The notes below the pieces were generated by a model that was not told the DNA's origin, made no database searches, and saw nothing but the letters and a program-made list of their open reading frames with translations. A program made the position numbers and the translations under genes. A stretch of 64,000 nt of DNA from Tidjanibacter sp. GTDB taxonomy: Bacteria; Bacteroidota; Bacteroidia; Bacteroidales; Rikenellaceae. The stretch is from assembly GCA_017631375.1 (NCBI GenBank), contig JAGBTK010000051.1:1-64000 (forward strand), given 5' to 3'. Positions 49,816 to 57,949 of the stretch are shown piece after piece. Each line of letters begins with the position of its first letter. Within the stretch, counting starts at the first letter, position 1.

Positions 49816-51033
49816 ATGAGCAAAAAAATGTTTGATGAGTCGTTGGCCGATTTTGTAGCTCTCTATCGCCTTTACTGCGATCTGCATCGCAACCCCGAGT
49901 TGTCGTTTGCGGAGTGGAAGAGTGCCGAGCGTATAGCTACTTTCCTGCGCGAGGAGGGTATTGAGGTGCGCTCAGTGGCAGGTACAGGTCTGCTTGCGGT
50001 GGTGCGTGGCGAGTTGCCCGATGTGGGAGAGAAGCCGCGTGCGGTGGTGCTGCGTGCGGAGCTGGATGCTTTGCCCGTTACCGAGTGTGCTACTGCCGAG
50101 ATTCGTTCCGAGCGCGAGGGTGTGATGCACGCCTGCGGTCACGACCTGCACTCAACCGCTCTGGTGGGTGCGCTGCTGCTGCTCAACAGGCGCAGGAGTG
50201 ACTTTTCGGGTGTGGTATTCGGACTATTCCAGCCCGGCGAGGAGTGTAACCCGGGTGGTGCATCGATGGTTTTGGCCGAGAATCCCTTTGAGGGATGCAA
50301 TGTGGTGGCTGCTCTGGCCGAACACTCGGAGCCGGCATTGCCTACGGGATGTTTCGGCTTCCGTGCCGGTCGCTATATGGCGTCGAGCGATGAGTTGCGA
50401 TTTACGGTGCGCGGCAAGGGAGGTCACGCGGCTCTGCGCGATGGTATGATTGATCCCGTGCCTGCTGCTGCAAAACTGATAGGTATGTTGCACGAGATAC
50501 CCTCAATGGCTCCCGACAAGAGTGTGCCGACCATTTTGTCGATTGGCAAGGTGGAGGCTGCGGGGGCTACCAATGTAGTGCCCGACGAGGTCTATATGGA
50601 GGGTACTATGAGAGCCTTCTCGGAGGAGTGGCGACGAGAGATTAAGATGCTGATCCGTAAGGCTGCTGCCGAGATTGAGGAGCAAACAGGAACCAAAATA
50701 GAGGTAAATATCAGCGATGGCTATCCCTGTGTGGATAACGATAAGGCTCTGACCGATAGGGTGAAAGCGGTCTGTATAGGACTTTTTGGCGAGGAGCAAA
50801 CAGTGTCGCTCGGCCTGCGTCCTACGGCAGACGATTTTGGATTTATTGCGGGTTGCTATCAGGCAGTTTATTACAGACTTGGCGTTGGTGGCGACGGTGA
50901 CTATTTCCGCGAGGGCAGGGCAGGTAAGTTGCATCGAGCAGATTTTTGTCCCGATAAGAGGGCGATTGGTTTTGGCTCGATGATGCTCGCCTCGGCCGCA
51001 CTCGATATATTGTCGAATAGAAGTGAAGCGTAG
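49816..51033 (+). CDS. M20 family amidohydrolase
   Basis: 405 residues, M20D type (hippurate/N-acyl amino acid hydrolase-like). Metal-binding HACGHDLHSTA, then the FQPGEECNPGG acidic pair and ALAEHSEP; an inserted dimerisation domain spans about residues 190-305. It probably hydrolyses N-acyl amino acids in the cytoplasm; no signal peptide is seen. It follows metF by 30 nt and precedes the methyltransferase gene by 6 nt, so it is likely in the same transcript. Confidence 0.9.
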   Translation: MSKKMFDESLADFVALYRLYCDLHRNPELSFAEWKSAERIATFLREEGIEVRSVAGTGLLAVVRGELPDVGEKPRAVVLRAELDALPVTECATAEIRSEREGVMHACGHDLHSTALVGALLLLNRRRSDFSGVVFGLFQPGEECNPGGASMVLAENPFEGCNVVAALAEHSEPALPTGCFGFRAGRYMASSDELRFTVRGKGGHAALRDGMIDPVPAAAKLIGMLHEIPSMAPDKSVPTILSIGKVEAAGATNVVPDEVYMEGTMRAFSEEWRREIKMLIRKAAAEIEEQTGTKIEVNISDGYPCVDNDKALTDRVKAVCIGLFGEEQTVSLGLRPTADDFGFIAGCYQAVYYRLGVGGDGDYFREGRAGKLHRADFCPDKRAIGFGSMMLASAALDILSNRSEA

Positions 51034-51039
51034 TACGGA

Positions 51040-51795
51040 ATGTTATTTAAGAACGAGATAAAATATATAAAGGGTCTGTCGGAGCGCACTGCCCGTACGG
51101 ATTATGGTCGCTTTGTTGTCGAGGGCGATAAGATGGTCGGTGAACTGTCGGGTGCGGGTCTGGAGGTGGAGAATATCTACCTCACCGAGCGTAGCCGATT
51201 GTTCGGTATGGAGGGTGCTGTGACTATTACGGAGAAGGAGATGGAGCGCATCTCAGGCTTGCGTACCCCCTCGTCGGCTCTGGCTGTGGTGCATATCCCT
51301 AAGAGGAAGTTTGTGCCTCAGTGTGCTAAGGGTGAGTTGGTTCTGGCACTTGACGACCTGCAAGATCCGGGTAATCTGGGTACTATCATCCGCATAGCCG
51401 ATTGGTATGGCATTCGCCACATCTTCTGTTCGGCACACACGGTAGATTGCTACAATCCCAAGTGCGTACAGGCCACTATGGGGGCTCTCTACCGCGTGGA
51501 GGTACACTATGGCGACCTGCCGACTATGCTGAAAGAGGCAAAAGAGGCGGGTGTGGCTATCTATGGCACTCTGCTCGATGGAGAGAATATATATGAGAAG
51601 AAGATTACCGAGAGCGGTATTATTATAATAGGTAATGAGGGTAAGGGTATCTCTGCCGAAGTGGAAAAGCTGGTCGATACAAGGCTCTTTCTCCCCTCGT
51701 GGCCTGCCGATTGCAGGAGTAGCGAGTCGCTCAATGCGGCAGTGGCCACGGCTGTGGTGTGTGCGGAATTTCGCCGCCGACAGATTATGAGATAA
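51040..51795 (+). CDS. TrmH/SpoU family RNA 2'-O-methyltransferase
   Basis: 251 residues. N-terminal substrate-binding domain (KGLSERTARTDYGRFVVEGDKM) is followed by the SPOUT knotted methyltransferase fold with ALDDLQDPGNLGTIIRIADWYG (motif 1), IIGNEGKGIS (motif 2) and SLNAAVATAVV (motif 3). The closest relatives methylate ribose in 23S rRNA or tRNA; the exact site cannot be told. Confidence 0.9.
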   Translation: MLFKNEIKYIKGLSERTARTDYGRFVVEGDKMVGELSGAGLEVENIYLTERSRLFGMEGAVTITEKEMERISGLRTPSSALAVVHIPKRKFVPQCAKGELVLALDDLQDPGNLGTIIRIADWYGIRHIFCSAHTVDCYNPKCVQATMGALYRVEVHYGDLPTMLKEAKEAGVAIYGTLLDGENIYEKKITESGIIIIGNEGKGISAEVEKLVDTRLFLPSWPADCRSSESLNAAVATAVVCAEFRRRQIMR

Positions 51796-51854
51796 TTTTT
51801 TCTCATTTCCTATTTACGGTTAGTTAAGTTAGAAGTAAAAAAAATATAAAAAAT

Positions 51855-53195
51855 ATGGAGAAACGTGGGTCATTTGCGAGCCGATTTGGAGTTATTGCTG
51901 CTATGGCAGGCTCGGCAGTAGGAGTGGGTAATATTTGGAAGTTCCCCTATATGGTGGGTGATAATGGCGGTAGTGCTTTTATTATTACCTATCTGCTTAT
52001 TAGCTTGTTGATTACTGCGCCTGTGCTTATTGCCGAGATGTCGCTCGGTCGTATGGGTGGACAAAATGTGTTGGGTACCTTCCGCACTCTCGCCCCCAAG
52101 CAGAAGGCTTGGCAGGGGGTGGGGTGGCTCGGACTGATCACCGCCTTTGTGATCCTGTCGTTCTACTCGGTCATTGCGGGTTGGTCGCTCGCCTTTATAA
52201 AGGATTCGGTGATTGGTAGCTTTGCGGGCAAGGATGTGGCGCAGATTACCGCCGATTTCAATGGCTTTATTGCCTCGGGTTGGCAGCCTGTGGCGTGGGC
52301 TATCTTCTTCCTGGTGCTCACCTGCCTTATTGCGGGTAGCGGCTTGCAGAAGGGTATCGAGCGTTCGAGTAAGTTGCTGATGCCTCTGCTGGCGGTATTG
52401 CTCATTGTGCTTGTTGTGCGCTCCTTCTTCCTGAGTGGTTTTGGCGAGAGTGTCAATTTCCTTGTCAAACCCGACTTCTCGAAGATCACTCCGAATGTGA
52501 TGGTGGCAGCACTCGGACAGAGTTTCTTCTCGCTCAGCGTTGGTATGGGCACTATGCTTACCTATGGTTCCTATGTGAGTAAAAAAGAGAGCATTGTGGA
52601 CGTGGTAACCAATGTACTGATTGCCGATGTAATTATTGCGCTACTGGCAGGTTTTGCTATCTTCCCCGCAGTGTTTACTTTCGATATCAATCCTACTTCG
52701 GGCCCGGATTTGGTGTTCCTAACTCTGCCCTCGTTGTTTGCCCAGATTAGTGGCGGACAGATTATGTCGATACTCTTCTTCGTGTTGCTCTTTTTTGCTG
52801 CCATCACCTCGGCATTCTCGCTTTTGGAGGTTGTTGTGGCGTATGTAACCGAGGAGTTGAAACTCAAACGCCGTGCAGCAGTGTTGGTTAGCTTTGTGGG
52901 CTTGGCTATTTTGGCGACCCTCTGCGCAATGTCGCAGATGCCCGAGTCGGCACTCCGATTGGGCAGCCGCAATCTCTTTGATACCTTTGATTTGGTGTCG
53001 TCTAATGTGATGTTGCCGCTGGGTGGTCTGCTGATTGTCCTGTTCTGGGCGTGGAAACTGCCTAAGAAGAGGGTTGAGGAGGAGATTACCAACAATGGAA
53101 CTTGCAGCACCAAGATTTTCGGTGTGCTCTATTTCTTGCTGAGATACATAGTTCCTGTGGCATTGGTAATTATGTTCATTAGCCTTAATTCTTGA
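51855..53195 (+). CDS. sodium-dependent transporter, NSS family
   Basis: 446 residues, about 11 transmembrane helices. N-terminal GSAVGVGNIWKFPY is the unwound TM1 that binds Na+ and substrate in LeuT-fold neurotransmitter:sodium symporters; GQSFFSLSVGMGTMLTYGSY is TM6. The substrate is probably an amino acid such as tryptophan, tyrosine or a hydrophobic one, by family only. Repeats begin immediately after its stop. Confidence 0.92.
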   Translation: MEKRGSFASRFGVIAAMAGSAVGVGNIWKFPYMVGDNGGSAFIITYLLISLLITAPVLIAEMSLGRMGGQNVLGTFRTLAPKQKAWQGVGWLGLITAFVILSFYSVIAGWSLAFIKDSVIGSFAGKDVAQITADFNGFIASGWQPVAWAIFFLVLTCLIAGSGLQKGIERSSKLLMPLLAVLLIVLVVRSFFLSGFGESVNFLVKPDFSKITPNVMVAALGQSFFSLSVGMGTMLTYGSYVSKKESIVDVVTNVLIADVIIALLAGFAIFPAVFTFDINPTSGPDLVFLTLPSLFAQISGGQIMSILFFVLLFFAAITSAFSLLEVVVAYVTEELKLKRRAAVLVSFVGLAILATLCAMSQMPESALRLGSRNLFDTFDLVSSNVMLPLGGLLIVLFWAWKLPKKRVEEEITNNGTCSTKIFGVLYFLLRYIVPVALVIMFISLNS

Positions 53196-53272
53196 TAAAA
53201 TCCCTCAACCATACGACTTTTAGGGGGAATAGTATAATATAAACCACTTGTTTGGAGGAGTTTGCATTTCCC

Positions 53273-53329
53273 TTGTGAGAAAAATGCTCATTTACTTCAA
53301 GTAAACTCCGCTTTGCCTCATTTCACGAA
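53273..53329. repeat. degenerate palindromic element (copy R4)
   Basis: Core TTTAC-ttcaa-GTAAA (53291-53305), where other copies read CATAC...GTATG; the same ttcaa loop as R2. Outer arms TTGTGA / TTTCACGAA are weak. Confidence 0.5.
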
Positions 53330-53545
53330 GCCCAAAATTTCCTCAACCATACGCCTTTTTAAGGTGGTGAGAGTTGGGATTGTAAGAGGCAAAAAAAAGA
53401 AAAGCATCTGTGATGCCGAAGCCCAAAATTTCCTCAACCATACGCCTTTTTAAGGTGGTGAGAGTTGGGATTGTAAGAGGCAAAAAAAAAGAAAAGCATC
53501 TGTGATGCCGAAGCCCAAAATTTCCTCAGCCATACACCTTTTAAG
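53326..53545. repeat. 91/92-bp tandem repeat, two full copies and a third partial
   Basis: Copies begin at 53326, 53417 and 53509, nearly identical apart from the length of a poly-A tract (8 versus 9). Each carries GCATC-tgt-GATGC and ACGCCTTTTTAAGG-type ends also found after ffh. Confidence 0.9.
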
Positions 53546-53718
53546 GAGTAGGGGGAAAAGAGAAAAAATAGAAAAGATTAGGAAAATAAAACAATAATCC
53601 GGAGTTTGCTGCGTTATCTTAGCGTAAAACAGACCAAAACAGAACATTTTAAGAGATACGCCTATGATATAACTCTCCTTTTTATTTGATTATTAAAACA
53701 GTTTAATTGAGTCTAATT

Positions 53719-55170
53719 ATGAAAAGGAATCTTCTAGTTATTGGAGTGGCAACCGCTTTGTCTATGTTGGTTGGCGGTACCACAGCGTGGATTGTTAGCG
53801 AGAATCGCAGTGCGGAGCAGAGCGCACCAACAGTCATATATGACACCACTCAGCGTGGTGGTAATCACTTTGCAAGCTACCAGAAAGAGTCGTTCCCCGA
53901 CCTTACTTATGCTGCTGAAAATGCGGTGCAGGCTGTTGTTAACATTGAGATTATCCAGGAGGTGCAGGGTGGTTATAGTAGTGGTGGCTCGATAGATCTC
54001 TTTGAGTTCTTCGGCTTCCCCGGTTATGGCTATGGCTCGCCCCGACAGAGTGAGCCCCGACAGATTCGTGGTGGCGGCTCTGGCGTTATTATCTCCCCCG
54101 ATGGCTATATCGTGACCAACAACCATGTTGTTGAGGATGCAACCGAGTTGCGCGTGAAGCTCTACGATCAGCGCACTTTCGACGCTGAGGTGATTGGTAC
54201 CGATCCCACAACCGATGTGGCACTTATCAAGATTGACGCAGAGGAACTTCCTTTCCTCCGCTTCGGCTCGTCGGATGCACTTCGTCTGGGTGAGTGGGTG
54301 TTGGCTATCGGTAGCCCTCTGGAACTCCAATCGACCATCACTGCAGGTATTGTATCGGCAAAGGCGCGTAACCTTGGCGCAATACCCAACGAGTATAGTA
54401 TCGAGTCCTTTATCCAGACCGACGCTGCTGTGAATCCCGGTAATAGCGGTGGTGCTCTGGTGAATACCGCAGGCGAACTTGTGGGTATCAATACCCTTAT
54501 TCAGTCGCAGACAGGTACCTATATCGGCTACTCGTTTGCTGTTCCCAGCTCGATTGTGCAGAAGGTGATTACCGATCTTCGCGAGTATGGTGTGGTGCAG
54601 CGTGCAGTGCTCGGCATTGAGTATCGTAATAATGATAATGGCGAGGGTGTAGTTGTGGCAGTTGTGCGCGAGGGTAGTGCTGCTGAGGAGGCAGGTGTCG
54701 AGCCCGAAGACCTTATCACCCACATCAACGGTCAGAAACTCGACCAGAATAATACCCTTACCGAGATAATTGGCAAACTCCGTCCGAACGATAAGGTGAA
54801 AATTACTGTAAAAAGAGGCGAGCAGACGAAACAATTTGAGGCTGTTTTGCGTAATAAAGCAGGAAAAGCGGAGTTGATAGCCAGCGACTATGTTGACGCG
54901 GCAGAGGCACTCGGTGGTACCTTCTCGGAGGTTAACGAGCGCACTCGCAAGCAGTTAGGCATAGATGGTGGCCTCAGAGTGACCTCCATTGAGCAGGGCG
55001 GTGTGCTCGCACAGGCGAGAATCCGTCAGGGTTATATCATTACCCACATCAATGAGATTGAGGTGCGCTCGGTGCGTGATCTGGACAAAATTGGCGAGGA
55101 GATCTACTCGATTGAGGGTCTCTATCCTGATGGCAGACGTGTTACCTACTCGCTTGTACAGCCCAGATAG
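53719..55170 (+). CDS. degQ: periplasmic serine protease HtrA/DegQ-like
   Basis: 483 residues. N-terminal signal or anchor helix (residues 4-26), trypsin-like domain with triad His136 (TNNHVVED), Asp166 (TTDVALIK) and Ser243 (NPGNSGGAL), and two PDZ domains (about 270-365 and 385-480). A Gly/Tyr-rich loop around residues 85-110 is longer than in E. coli DegQ. It degrades or refolds damaged envelope proteins. ATG 53719 begins the standard signal; an in-frame TTG 12 nt earlier is less likely. A terminator follows. Confidence 0.95.
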   Translation: MKRNLLVIGVATALSMLVGGTTAWIVSENRSAEQSAPTVIYDTTQRGGNHFASYQKESFPDLTYAAENAVQAVVNIEIIQEVQGGYSSGGSIDLFEFFGFPGYGYGSPRQSEPRQIRGGGSGVIISPDGYIVTNNHVVEDATELRVKLYDQRTFDAEVIGTDPTTDVALIKIDAEELPFLRFGSSDALRLGEWVLAIGSPLELQSTITAGIVSAKARNLGAIPNEYSIESFIQTDAAVNPGNSGGALVNTAGELVGINTLIQSQTGTYIGYSFAVPSSIVQKVITDLREYGVVQRAVLGIEYRNNDNGEGVVVAVVREGSAAEEAGVEPEDLITHINGQKLDQNNTLTEIIGKLRPNDKVKITVKRGEQTKQFEAVLRNKAGKAELIASDYVDAAEALGGTFSEVNERTRKQLGIDGGLRVTSIEQGGVLAQARIRQGYIITHINEIEVRSVRDLDKIGEEIYSIEGLYPDGRRVTYSLVQPR

Positions 55171-55221
55171 TAGGAAGCACGCCGAAAGGCAGATGAGATA
55201 TATCTGACCCCAACTTGCAAC

Positions 55222-55275
55222 AAAGGCGGTCGTATGCGCTCCCTAACTACTGAGGAGCAAGTGCGACCGCCTTTA
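55222..55275 (+). terminator. htrA terminator
   Basis: 11-bp stem AAAGGCGGTCG (55222-55232) with its complement (55264-55274) and an inner GCTCC/GGAGC stem. Confidence 0.85.
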
Positions 55276-55341
55276 TTATATACTAATATGTGGTCGGCTT
55301 GCGTTACAGAGATGAGAAATGATTAATTAAACTAGATATAG

Positions 55342-56202
55342 ATGCGACAACTAAAAATTACAAAATCGATTACCAACCGCGAAAGTGCATCGTTGGATAA
55401 ATACCTGCAAGAGATTGGTAAAGAGGATCTTATCACCGTAGAGGAGGAGGTAGAGCTCGCCCAGCGAATCAAGAAGGGCGACCAGGAGGCTCTTGAGAAA
55501 CTTACTAAGGCCAACCTTCGTTTCGTGGTATCGGTAGCCAAGCAGTATCAGAATCAGGGTCTTTCGTTGCCCGACCTTATCAACGAGGGTAACCTCGGCC
55601 TTATCAAGGCAGCTGAGAAATTTGATGAGACCCGAGGCTTTAAGTTTATCAGCTACGCTGTATGGTGGATTCGTCAGTCGATTTTGCAGGCTTTGGCAGA
55701 GCAGTCGCGTATCGTGCGTCTGCCCCTCAATCAGGTAGGCTCGCTCAATAAGATTAACAAGGCTCTTGCTCGCTTTGAGCAGGAGAATGAGCGTACTCCC
55801 TCGCCTGAGGAGTTGGCTGTGGTGCTCGATATCCCCAAGGAGAAGGTGTCTGACACTCTGCGCGTGTCGGGTCGCCACGTCTCGGTGGATGCTCCTTTTG
55901 CCGATGGCGAGGATAACAACCTGCTGGATGTCCTGGTGAACACCGATTCGCCCAATGCCGATCGTGGCCTGATTAACGAGTCGCTCTCTACTGAGGTTGA
56001 GCGCGCACTCTCTACCCTTACCGAGCGCGAGAGAGATATTATCAAATACTTCTTTGGTATCGGTTGTTCGGAGATGACTCTTGAGGAGATTGGCGATAAG
56101 TTTGGTCTTACTCGTGAGCGCGTGCGTCAGATCAAGGAGAAGGCTATTCGCAGATTGCGCAATGGTCAGCGAAATAAACATCTGAAATCATATCTCGGAT
56201 AA
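55342..56202 (+). CDS. rpoD: primary sigma factor RpoD (short Bacteroidota type)
   Basis: 286 residues, lacking region 1.1 as is usual in Bacteroidota. Region 1.2 starts at [11 protein letters not shown], region 2 contains [33 protein letters not shown] and [16 protein letters not shown] (the -7 recognition helix), region 3 [12 protein letters not shown], and region 4 [17 protein letters not shown] plus [24 protein letters not shown]. It recognises the TTTG/TAnnTTTG promoters seen throughout this window. A compound repeat starts inside its stop codon. Confidence 0.97.
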   Translation: MRQLKITKSITNRESASLDKYLQEIGKEDLITVEEEVELAQRIKKGDQEALEKLTKANLRFVVSVAKQYQNQGLSLPDLINEGNLGLIKAAEKFDETRGFKFISYAVWWIRQSILQALAEQSRIVRLPLNQVGSLNKINKALARFEQENERTPSPEELAVVLDIPKEKVSDTLRVSGRHVSVDAPFADGEDNNLLDVLVNTDSPNADRGLINESLSTEVERALSTLTERERDIIKYFFGIGCSEMTLEEIGDKFGLTRERVRQIKEKAIRRLRNGQRNKHLKSYLG

Positions 56203-56325
56203 AAAAGCCGTATAATTGGTGAATTTGGTGTTGCGGGTGCTTGGGAAACCGCTCACATACGGAAAGTATGCTCGCAGCATCCCAAACACCCGCGCCTAAA
56301 ATTCCCTCAATTCTACGACTTTTTT
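56201..56325. repeat. palindromic element with CATAC/GTATG core (copy R3)
   Basis: Begins in the rpoD stop codon with the same outer arms as R2, but the inner stem is GCGGGTG / CACCCGC plus TTGGGA / TCCCAA. Core CATAC (56256-56260) - GTATG (56266-56270). Confidence 0.8.
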
Positions 56326-56480
56326 GGGTCGCAGACCCGTTTCTATTGAGGATAGTGGTGGGGGTTGTGCTGTGGTTGCCTCCGTACTGCCCTTTGTGGG
56401 AAAATAGGAAAGCGTCTGTGACGCCAAGATTCAAAATAGATAAAAACTGAGAGCAATATCGAATTGCTCTCAGTTTTTTT
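56302..56480 (+). ncRNA. candidate small RNA or repeat module, second copy of 38474
   Basis: Conserved with 38474-38560 over about 87 nt and with the same terminator at the end; the part between differs (here it includes GCGTC-tgt-GACGC). It has no reading frame of note. Confidence 0.35.
56442..56480 (+). terminator. terminator of the repeated block after rpoD
   Basis: AAAAACTGAGAGCAAT stem with ATTGCTCTCAGTTTTT and T8, essentially identical to 38582-38620. Confidence 0.9.
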
Positions 56481-56568
56481 TGATAGGGCTAATAGGGCGG
56501 ATAGGAGTAATAGGAACGTTCTCATAATTCTCATCACTCCTATCACTCCTTAAACTCTCTATAATATC

Positions 56569-56715
56569 AATCGGTCGTACCCGCTTCTTCCGAAACCCAC
56601 AATCGGTCGTACCCGCTACTTCGCCCGAGGCAAAGCCTCGGGACACATCCCCCGCCGAGGCGGGGGCTTGGGGGTGGGTCAGGATTGGAATTGCCTGCGG
56701 AGCAGGCAGGTGTCG
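56569..56715. repeat. direct repeat and GC-rich hairpin cluster
   Basis: AATCGGTCGTACCCGCT occurs at 56569-56585 and 56601-56617. Then CCCGAGGC-aaa-GCCTCGGG (56624-56642), CCCCCGCC-ga-GGCGGGGG (56649-56666) and TGCCTGC-ggaGCAGGCA (about 56693-56710). GC content is far above the flanks. Confidence 0.8.
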
Positions 56716-56938
56716 AGGTGGCAATTTGCGTGGTGAGAATGAGTTGAGTAAGGAGGATGGCTTGTGTGTTTAAGGAGTTTAAGGATTATCCCTACTCTCC
56801 CTAATTTCACTTTTCATCTTTGCTCTTTACTCTTTCCTCTTTCCTTGTTTTTCCTTAAAAGTGGCAAAATACCCCTATCTGTGGCGATTGATGGGGGTGT
56901 TTGTGGCGAGTGGAGCACCTGTCGATGGCGTTTTGCCA

Positions 56939-56981
56939 TAACTTTGCAATGTCGATAGGTCGATGATTTTTGTCCTATCGA
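56939..56981. promoter_or_regulatory. etfB upstream promoter and candidate operator
   Basis: TAACTTTG (56939-56946) is a possible -7 box; 8-bp inverted repeat TCGATAGG (56952-56959) and CCTATCGA (56974-56981) begins at the expected +1. No T-tract follows, so an operator is more likely than a terminator. Confidence 0.45.
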
Positions 56982-57026
56982 TGAGCTTTATTTATATAAT
57001 AGGTATGTGGGTTGCCCGATATTTTG

Positions 57027-57034
57027 TATCTTTG
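57027..57034 (+). promoter_or_regulatory. -7 promoter box for etfB
   Basis: TATCTTTG, 27 nt before ATG 57062; it supports the shorter start. Confidence 0.55.
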
Positions 57035-57061
57035 GGTAATCCGATATTAAAAAGTGAGATA

Positions 57062-57934
57062 ATGCGAGAATTGAGAATTATTGTTTTGGCAAAGCAGGTA
57101 CCCGACACCCGAAATGTCGGTAAAGATGCGATGACCCCTGAGGGTACCGTAAATCGTGCCGCTCTGCCTGCCATCTTCAACCCTGAGGACCTCAACGCCT
57201 TGGAACAGGCTCTGCGTTTGAAGGAGCGTTTCCCCGGCTCGACAGTCAAAGTGCTCACTATGGGTCCTGGTCGTGCGGCGGAGATTATCCGCGAGGCACT
57301 CTATCGAGGTGCTGATGGAGGATACCTGCTCTCGGACCGTGCTTTTGCTGGTGCCGATACTCTGGCTACTTCCTACGCACTGGCTACCGCAATCAAGAAG
57401 ATTGGCGATTTTGATATTATTCTCGGTGGCCGTCAGGCTATCGATGGCGACACTGCACAGGTAGGTCCGCAAGTGGCTCAGAAGTTGGGTGTTGCTCAGA
57501 TTACCTATGCTGAGGAGATTTTGGGTATTGAGAATGATCGTATCGCCGTTCGTCGTCATATTGATGGCGGTGTGGAGGTCGTTGAAGGTCCTCTGCCTGT
57601 GGTGATTACCGTCAATGGCTCGGCTGCTCCCTGTCGTCCTGCAAATGCCAAGTTGGTGCAGAAGTACAAGCGCGCCAAGGGTCGTCAGGAGCGTGTGGAG
57701 GGTGAGTCATACGCACACCTCTACGAGGAGCGTCCCTATCTCAACATCACCGAGTGGGGTGTGGCAGATATCGATGGCGATACTGCTCAGTGTGGCCTCT
57801 CGGGGTCGCCCACCAAGGTTAAGCAGGTGGAAAATATTGTCTTCCAGACCAAGGAGAGCAAGACTCTCTCGGATAGTGATGCCGATATTGAGAATCTGAT
57901 ACAGGAACTGATGACTGCTCACACAATTGGATAG
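57062..57934 (+). CDS. etfB: electron transfer flavoprotein beta subunit
   Basis: 290 residues, FixA/EtfB type. RELRIIVLAKQVPDT at the N-terminus, GRQAIDGDTAQVGPQVAQKLG for the nucleotide-binding beta-subunit signature, and VEGPLPVVITVN. The frame extends 33 codons upstream to 56963, but that would include the promoter box, and the family begins at the RIIVLAKQ strand. It accepts electrons from the acyl-CoA dehydrogenase encoded two genes later. Confidence 0.94.
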   Translation: MRELRIIVLAKQVPDTRNVGKDAMTPEGTVNRAALPAIFNPEDLNALEQALRLKERFPGSTVKVLTMGPGRAAEIIREALYRGADGGYLLSDRAFAGADTLATSYALATAIKKIGDFDIILGGRQAIDGDTAQVGPQVAQKLGVAQITYAEEILGIENDRIAVRRHIDGGVEVVEGPLPVVITVNGSAAPCRPANAKLVQKYKRAKGRQERVEGESYAHLYEERPYLNITEWGVADIDGDTAQCGLSGSPTKVKQVENIVFQTKESKTLSDSDADIENLIQELMTAHTIG

Positions 57935-57949
57935 AAAGGAGTAAAAGAT

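Larger units (their letters stand above)
53196..53718. other. intergenic repeat region between NSS transporter and htrA
   Basis: 523 bp without a gene. It starts at the transporter stop with a half-copy of the palindrome end (AAAATCCCTCAA-CCATACGACTTT), then palindrome R4 (53273-53329), then two and a half tandem units of 91/92 bp (53326-53545), then AT-rich sequence to htrA. No standard promoter box is clear. Confidence 0.7.
56203..57061. other. intergenic repeat region between rpoD and etfB
   Basis: 859 bp without a gene. In order: palindrome R3, the ~87-nt block shared with the ffh region, GCGTC-tgt-GACGC hairpin, terminator (56442-56480), ATAGGAGTA-like units (56482-56516), a 17-bp direct repeat (56569 and 56601), three GC-rich hairpins (56624-56715), then the etfB promoter region with an 8-bp inverted repeat. 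Confidence 0.75.

Noticed and set aside
53262..53453. Short open frame in the repeat region before htrA
   Set aside because: It runs through palindrome R4 and the tandem repeats, with Lys runs from the poly-A tract; no coding signature.
56963..57061. 33-codon N-terminal extension of EtfB
   Set aside because: It contains a promoter box and half of an inverted repeat; the family starts at the strand beginning MRELRIIVLAKQ.
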